A stretch of 7,169 nucleotides of DNA, taken from NCBI GenBank assembly GCA_009925805.1, contig RFQF01000102.1, positions 1-7,169 of the forward strand. Direction: 5' to 3'. The notes under the pieces are model-generated. The model was not told the origin of the DNA. It saw only the letters and a list, made by a program, of their open reading frames with translations, and made no database searches. Position numbers and translations under genes: made by a program. This document shows positions 4,338 to 7,169 of the stretch, piece by piece (within the stretch, counting starts at the first letter, position 1; every line of letters begins with the position of its first letter). The stretch is from Flavobacteriia bacterium (lineage in GTDB: Bacteria > Bacteroidota > Bacteroidia > Flavobacteriales_D > Crocinitomicaceae).

Positions 4338-7169
4338 TCTATAATTATTTCATCCAAAAACAACCAACTTGGGTTACCCGCTCCGAGATGCCAAGCTGGG
4401 CAAGCACCCGGATTTTTTACCCGTACCTTGACGTATTTTATCTCCATAAAGTTGACTGCTTGTTCAAAATTAGTGATTTTTTTTCCCTCATTTTCAGCCG
4501 CCTCGGCAGTAATTGTGTTAAATTTTCGGTTTACTGCTTCCGTATACACTTTGCCATCTTTGGATACTTCGATGCGCACTTCAGCGGGGTCGAAAATCCA
4601 CGAGTTCACATCGCGCAGGAAGGAAATTCCCAGTTTCTTGATGGGCATCGCCCGCTTGAATTGAACCTCAGCCACGATGTCCGTTCCTTGGAATCCCTGC
4701 CAATCTCCCGTGCGGAAATCGTTGCTCCCACGAATTTTATCCACCAAGGTATTAGGACCTGAAGCTGCATACGCCGGAGCATAGGCCGTTTTTAAGGTGA
4801 ATTGCACGTTTTTATCTTTTTTAATAAATGCTGATTGTAGGGTCGGCGAAAAAACAACCTTGGATCCAACCACACGCTTAGTCCGAAGCTTTACCGTAAC
4901 GGAATTTGTTATATAAAACGGTGAATGATAAGGAATCCAAACCGCTTCTTCACCCTGATGCGCCAAGGCGTATTCCACCGTTACGTCGAGTTGATCCAGC
5001 TTAACCGTCCCGAATTCAAGGCGCAAGGAATCTTCAAAATTCGTTTCTGAAGAAGATATGTAGGGAAGAGGGACGAAATCTTCCGGGATTTCCACCGTAT
5101 ATTGGTCAACTTGGGGTGTATTTATCGTTGGGGTAGTCCCCATCTCGAATTCCAAGGTTCCGCCTTCCATCAAGGCGCTATGCTGCAGACGATTAAGGGA
5201 TTTACCGTTCAAAATCACCTTTTTCAGGTACACCCCCGTTCCAGATTTAAGCACAGTTAAAGTTTTTCCATTTTCCAATCGAACGGTCGCTTTGTCAAAT
5301 AATGGGTGGCCGATTTCATAGGAAGGCGTTCCGGGTGCAATAGGATAAAAACCCAAGGCCGACAATACAAACCATGCGCTCATTTGTCCGCAATCTTCGT
5401 TGCCCGATAAGCCGTCCGGAGAATTATGGTACATGGAACGTTGAATGGAATCCACGAAAAATTGCGTTTTCCACGGGGTTGCTGAATAATTGTACATGTA
5501 GGCGACGTGATGGGAGGGTTCATTTCCATGGGCGTATTGCCCGATGAGCCCCGTAATATCGGCTTGATCCCTTCCAGACATCGGCCGTTTGCAGTAAAAC
5601 AGGCTATCGAGCCATTGGCTCATGGCTTTTTTGCCGCCGATCAGGTTGGTAAGCAACTCCGGATGCTGCGGAGCATACAACGAATATTGCCAACTGTTGG
5701 CTTCGGTAAAATTGAAATTCACTTCGGTAGGATCGAAAGGGGATAGCCATTGAGCGCCACGTCTTGGACGCATGAATTTGGTTTTTGGGTCAAAATGATG
5801 GATAAAGCCATAGCTTCGTAGTCGATATTGATCCTCTATTTGTTGGTAGTTGTTGCGCGTATTCGACTCCAATTTCCATTGCTTTGCTACTGCACTCACG
5901 CAAAAAGCATCGTACGCATATTCCAGGGCTTTTGAAACAGACTCCGATTCATGATCCGAGGAGATCATTCCAAGGGAGTTGAATTGTTTTTTTCCGAATT
6001 CGTCCGTTTCGGCGGTGGCTACCATGGCTTTAAGCGCCAAATCGACATCGAAGCCTCGTATACCTTTCACAAAAGCATCTGCCAACACCGAGGCACTGTG
6101 ATAGCCAATCATGCATTCCGTTTCGTTTCCAGCCAATTCCCAAACGGGTAGATCGCCCCCTTCTTCGAACTGCCGAAGAAAGGTAGTTAAATACCCCAGG
6201 GTGCGTTTTTGATCGATCAAACAAAATAAGGGGTGGGTGGCTCGGTAGGTATCCCAAAGCGAAAAGACCGTATACTGGGGTATTTTTTGGGTAATGGTGT
6301 GAATCTTCAGGTCACGACCTCGGTACCTTCCATCCACATCCGAAAAAACATTCGGCGCAATCATCGTATGGTAAAGTGCAGTGTAAAAAATGACCTTTTG
6401 TGCAGTATTGTTCGACTCAACCTGGATTTTGGAAAGTTCGTTTTGCCAGTAGTTGCTCGCATTTTGCGCGATTTTATCAAAACTCAATTGGTCTGTTTCA
6501 TGGCTTAAGTTTAAGGCAGCTCCCGCAGTATCAACGGCTGAAATCCCCACACGCACCTCCAGTTCCTTGATTTGGTTCCCAAAGGACAAGACCATGCGGT
6601 GTTGACCGTTCGCCGTAATTAACTCGCTTTTTTCGAAGGGTACGGAACACGTCAAATAGAAAAAGAAGGATTGTTGCTTGGCCCAAGATTGGGAGGTTCT
6701 ATATCCCGCCACCACTTGATTTGAAACGTTTTGGAAACCTGCATCCAATACCTTGTCGCGGTAGTCGAGGTCTAATACAAGGTAACGCTGACCGGGGTTC
6801 TGGAAGGTATAGCGGTGGATGCCTGTTCTTGGGCTAGCGGTGAGGTCCACATCAATATTTCCATCGAGTAATTTTACATGATAATTTCCCGGACTCGCTT
6901 TTTCATCGGCATGCTTAAAGCGGGATCCGTAATTCGCCCCCGGTTGGTAGGACGGGATTTTGGGATAAGTTCCGCAAACAGGGGTAATGAGTAAATCGGC
7001 GAAATCCGGAACACCGGTGCCGCTTAAATGGGTATGACTAAAACCGTGAATAATACTATCTGTATAATGGTACCCGCCGCATCCGTCCCAACCTTCTTTC
7101 CGGGTATCCGGACTTAGCTGCACCATCCCGAAAGGAACTGTTGCCCCAGGAAAGGTGTGGCCATGACCT
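4334..7169 (-). CDS. GH92 family alpha-mannosidase with C-terminal hexosaminidase-like and F5/8C-like domains (5' end outside window)
   Basis: This is an exo-acting alpha-mannosidase of glycoside hydrolase family 92, calcium-dependent inverting enzymes that release mannose from N-glycans or mannans. Although an ATG lies at 7126, the frame stays open to the window edge and the extra codons read GHGHTFPGATVPFG, a conserved GH92 stretch, so the gene is cut by the window and its signal sequence is not visible. Counting from the Met at 7126, family motifs are GWDGCGGYHY (12-21), GFSHTHLSGTG (28-38), SLWDTYR (289-295), TEANSWQY (474-481), HGNEPSHH (533-540) and GNEDCGQMSAW (575-585). Acidic residues Glu475, Glu536, Glu577 and Asp578 are the candidates for catalysis and metal or substrate contact. 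The GH92 part ends near 675. About 685-765 looks like a chitobiase/hexosaminidase C-terminal domain, and about 790-930 like a discoidin (F5/8C) carbohydrate-binding fold (IRGSNDFRTGDWQGFQG, SWIFDPAEV). No T9SS tail is present. Bond specificity (alpha-1,2, 1,3, 1,4 or 1,6) cannot be assigned. Confidence 0.93.
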   Translation of the reverse strand, partial: GHGHTFPGATVPFGMVQLSPDTRKEGWDGCGGYHYTDSIIHGFSHTHLSGTGVPDFADLLITPVCGTYPKIPSYQPGANYGSRFKHADEKASPGNYHVKLLDGNIDVDLTASPRTGIHRYTFQNPGQRYLVLDLDYRDKVLDAGFQNVSNQVVAGYRTSQSWAKQQSFFFYLTCSVPFEKSELITANGQHRMVLSFGNQIKELEVRVGISAVDTAGAALNLSHETDQLSFDKIAQNASNYWQNELSKIQVESNNTAQKVIFYTALYHTMIAPNVFSDVDGRYRGRDLKIHTITQKIPQYTVFSLWDTYRATHPLFCLIDQKRTLGYLTTFLRQFEEGGDLPVWELAGNETECMIGYHSASVLADAFVKGIRGFDVDLALKAMVATAETDEFGKKQFNSLGMISSDHESESVSKALEYAYDAFCVSAVAKQWKLESNTRNNYQQIEDQYRLRSYGFIHHFDPKTKFMRPRRGAQWLSPFDPTEVNFNFTEANSWQYSLYAPQHPELLTNLIGGKKAMSQWLDSLFYCKRPMSGRDQADITGLIGQYAHGNEPSHHVAYMYNYSATPWKTQFFVDSIQRSMYHNSPDGLSGNEDCGQMSAWFVLSALGFYPIAPGTPSYEIGHPLFDKATVRLENGKTLTVLKSGTGVYLKKVILNGKSLNRLQHSALMEGGTLEFEMGTTPTINTPQVDQYTVEIPEDFVPLPYISSSETNFEDSLRLEFGTVKLDQLDVTVEYALAHQGEEAVWIPYHSPFYITNSVTVKLRTKRVVGSKVVFSPTLQSAFIKKDKNVQFTLKTAYAPAYAASGPNTLVDKIRGSNDFRTGDWQGFQGTDIVAEVQFKRAMPIKKLGISFLRDVNSWIFDPAEVRIEVSKDGKVYTEAVNRKFNTITAEAAENEGKKITNFEQAVNFMEIKYVKVRVKNPGACPAWHLGAGNPSWLFLDEIIIE

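Noticed and set aside
4388..4762. 124-codon open frame on the plus strand
   Set aside because: Antisense to the C-terminal part of the mannosidase gene and without any recognisable feature.

Overview
The window looks like a chromosomal stretch from a member of the Bacteroidota. Three things point there: a protein ending in the type IX secretion (T9SS) type B sorting domain of the gliding-motility-associated C-terminal family, a GH92 mannosidase of the sort abundant in glycan-degrading Bacteroidota, and start sites with little Shine-Dalgarno character. Base composition is moderate in the genes and clearly AT-rich in the first 400 bases. I cannot name the genus.

Layout: bases 1-399 hold no gene I can support, only short repeats and, just before the first gene, a tandemly duplicated 33-bp regulatory-looking element containing a strong inverted repeat. 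Bases 400-1497 (+) encode a complete Fic-family AMP-transferase with an N-terminal autoinhibitory motif, an intact catalytic motif and a C-terminal winged-helix-like region. It ends 5 bp from the 3' end of a convergent minus-strand gene pair. In that pair, transcription runs from the right edge leftward: first a GH92 alpha-mannosidase (4334-7169, its 5' end lying outside the window), then a 944-residue secreted protein (1503-4337) with an IgGFc-binding-type region, several Ig/PKD-like domains and the T9SS type B tail.

The two minus-strand genes overlap at their stop/start codons, so they are very probably co-transcribed and translationally coupled. Mannosidase and large multidomain surface protein may therefore act together, the enzyme trimming mannosidic glycans and the surface protein contributing adhesion or glycoprotein contact; that division of labour is inference. 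The Fic gene is a separate transcription unit on the other strand, probably controlled through its duplicated upstream element, possibly by its own C-terminal DNA-binding region. I see no RNA genes, CRISPR array, insertion sequence or integrase. The most interesting signals are the duplicated operator-like element of the Fic gene and the coupled mannosidase/adhesin pair; I do not see convincing evidence for a wholly new system.
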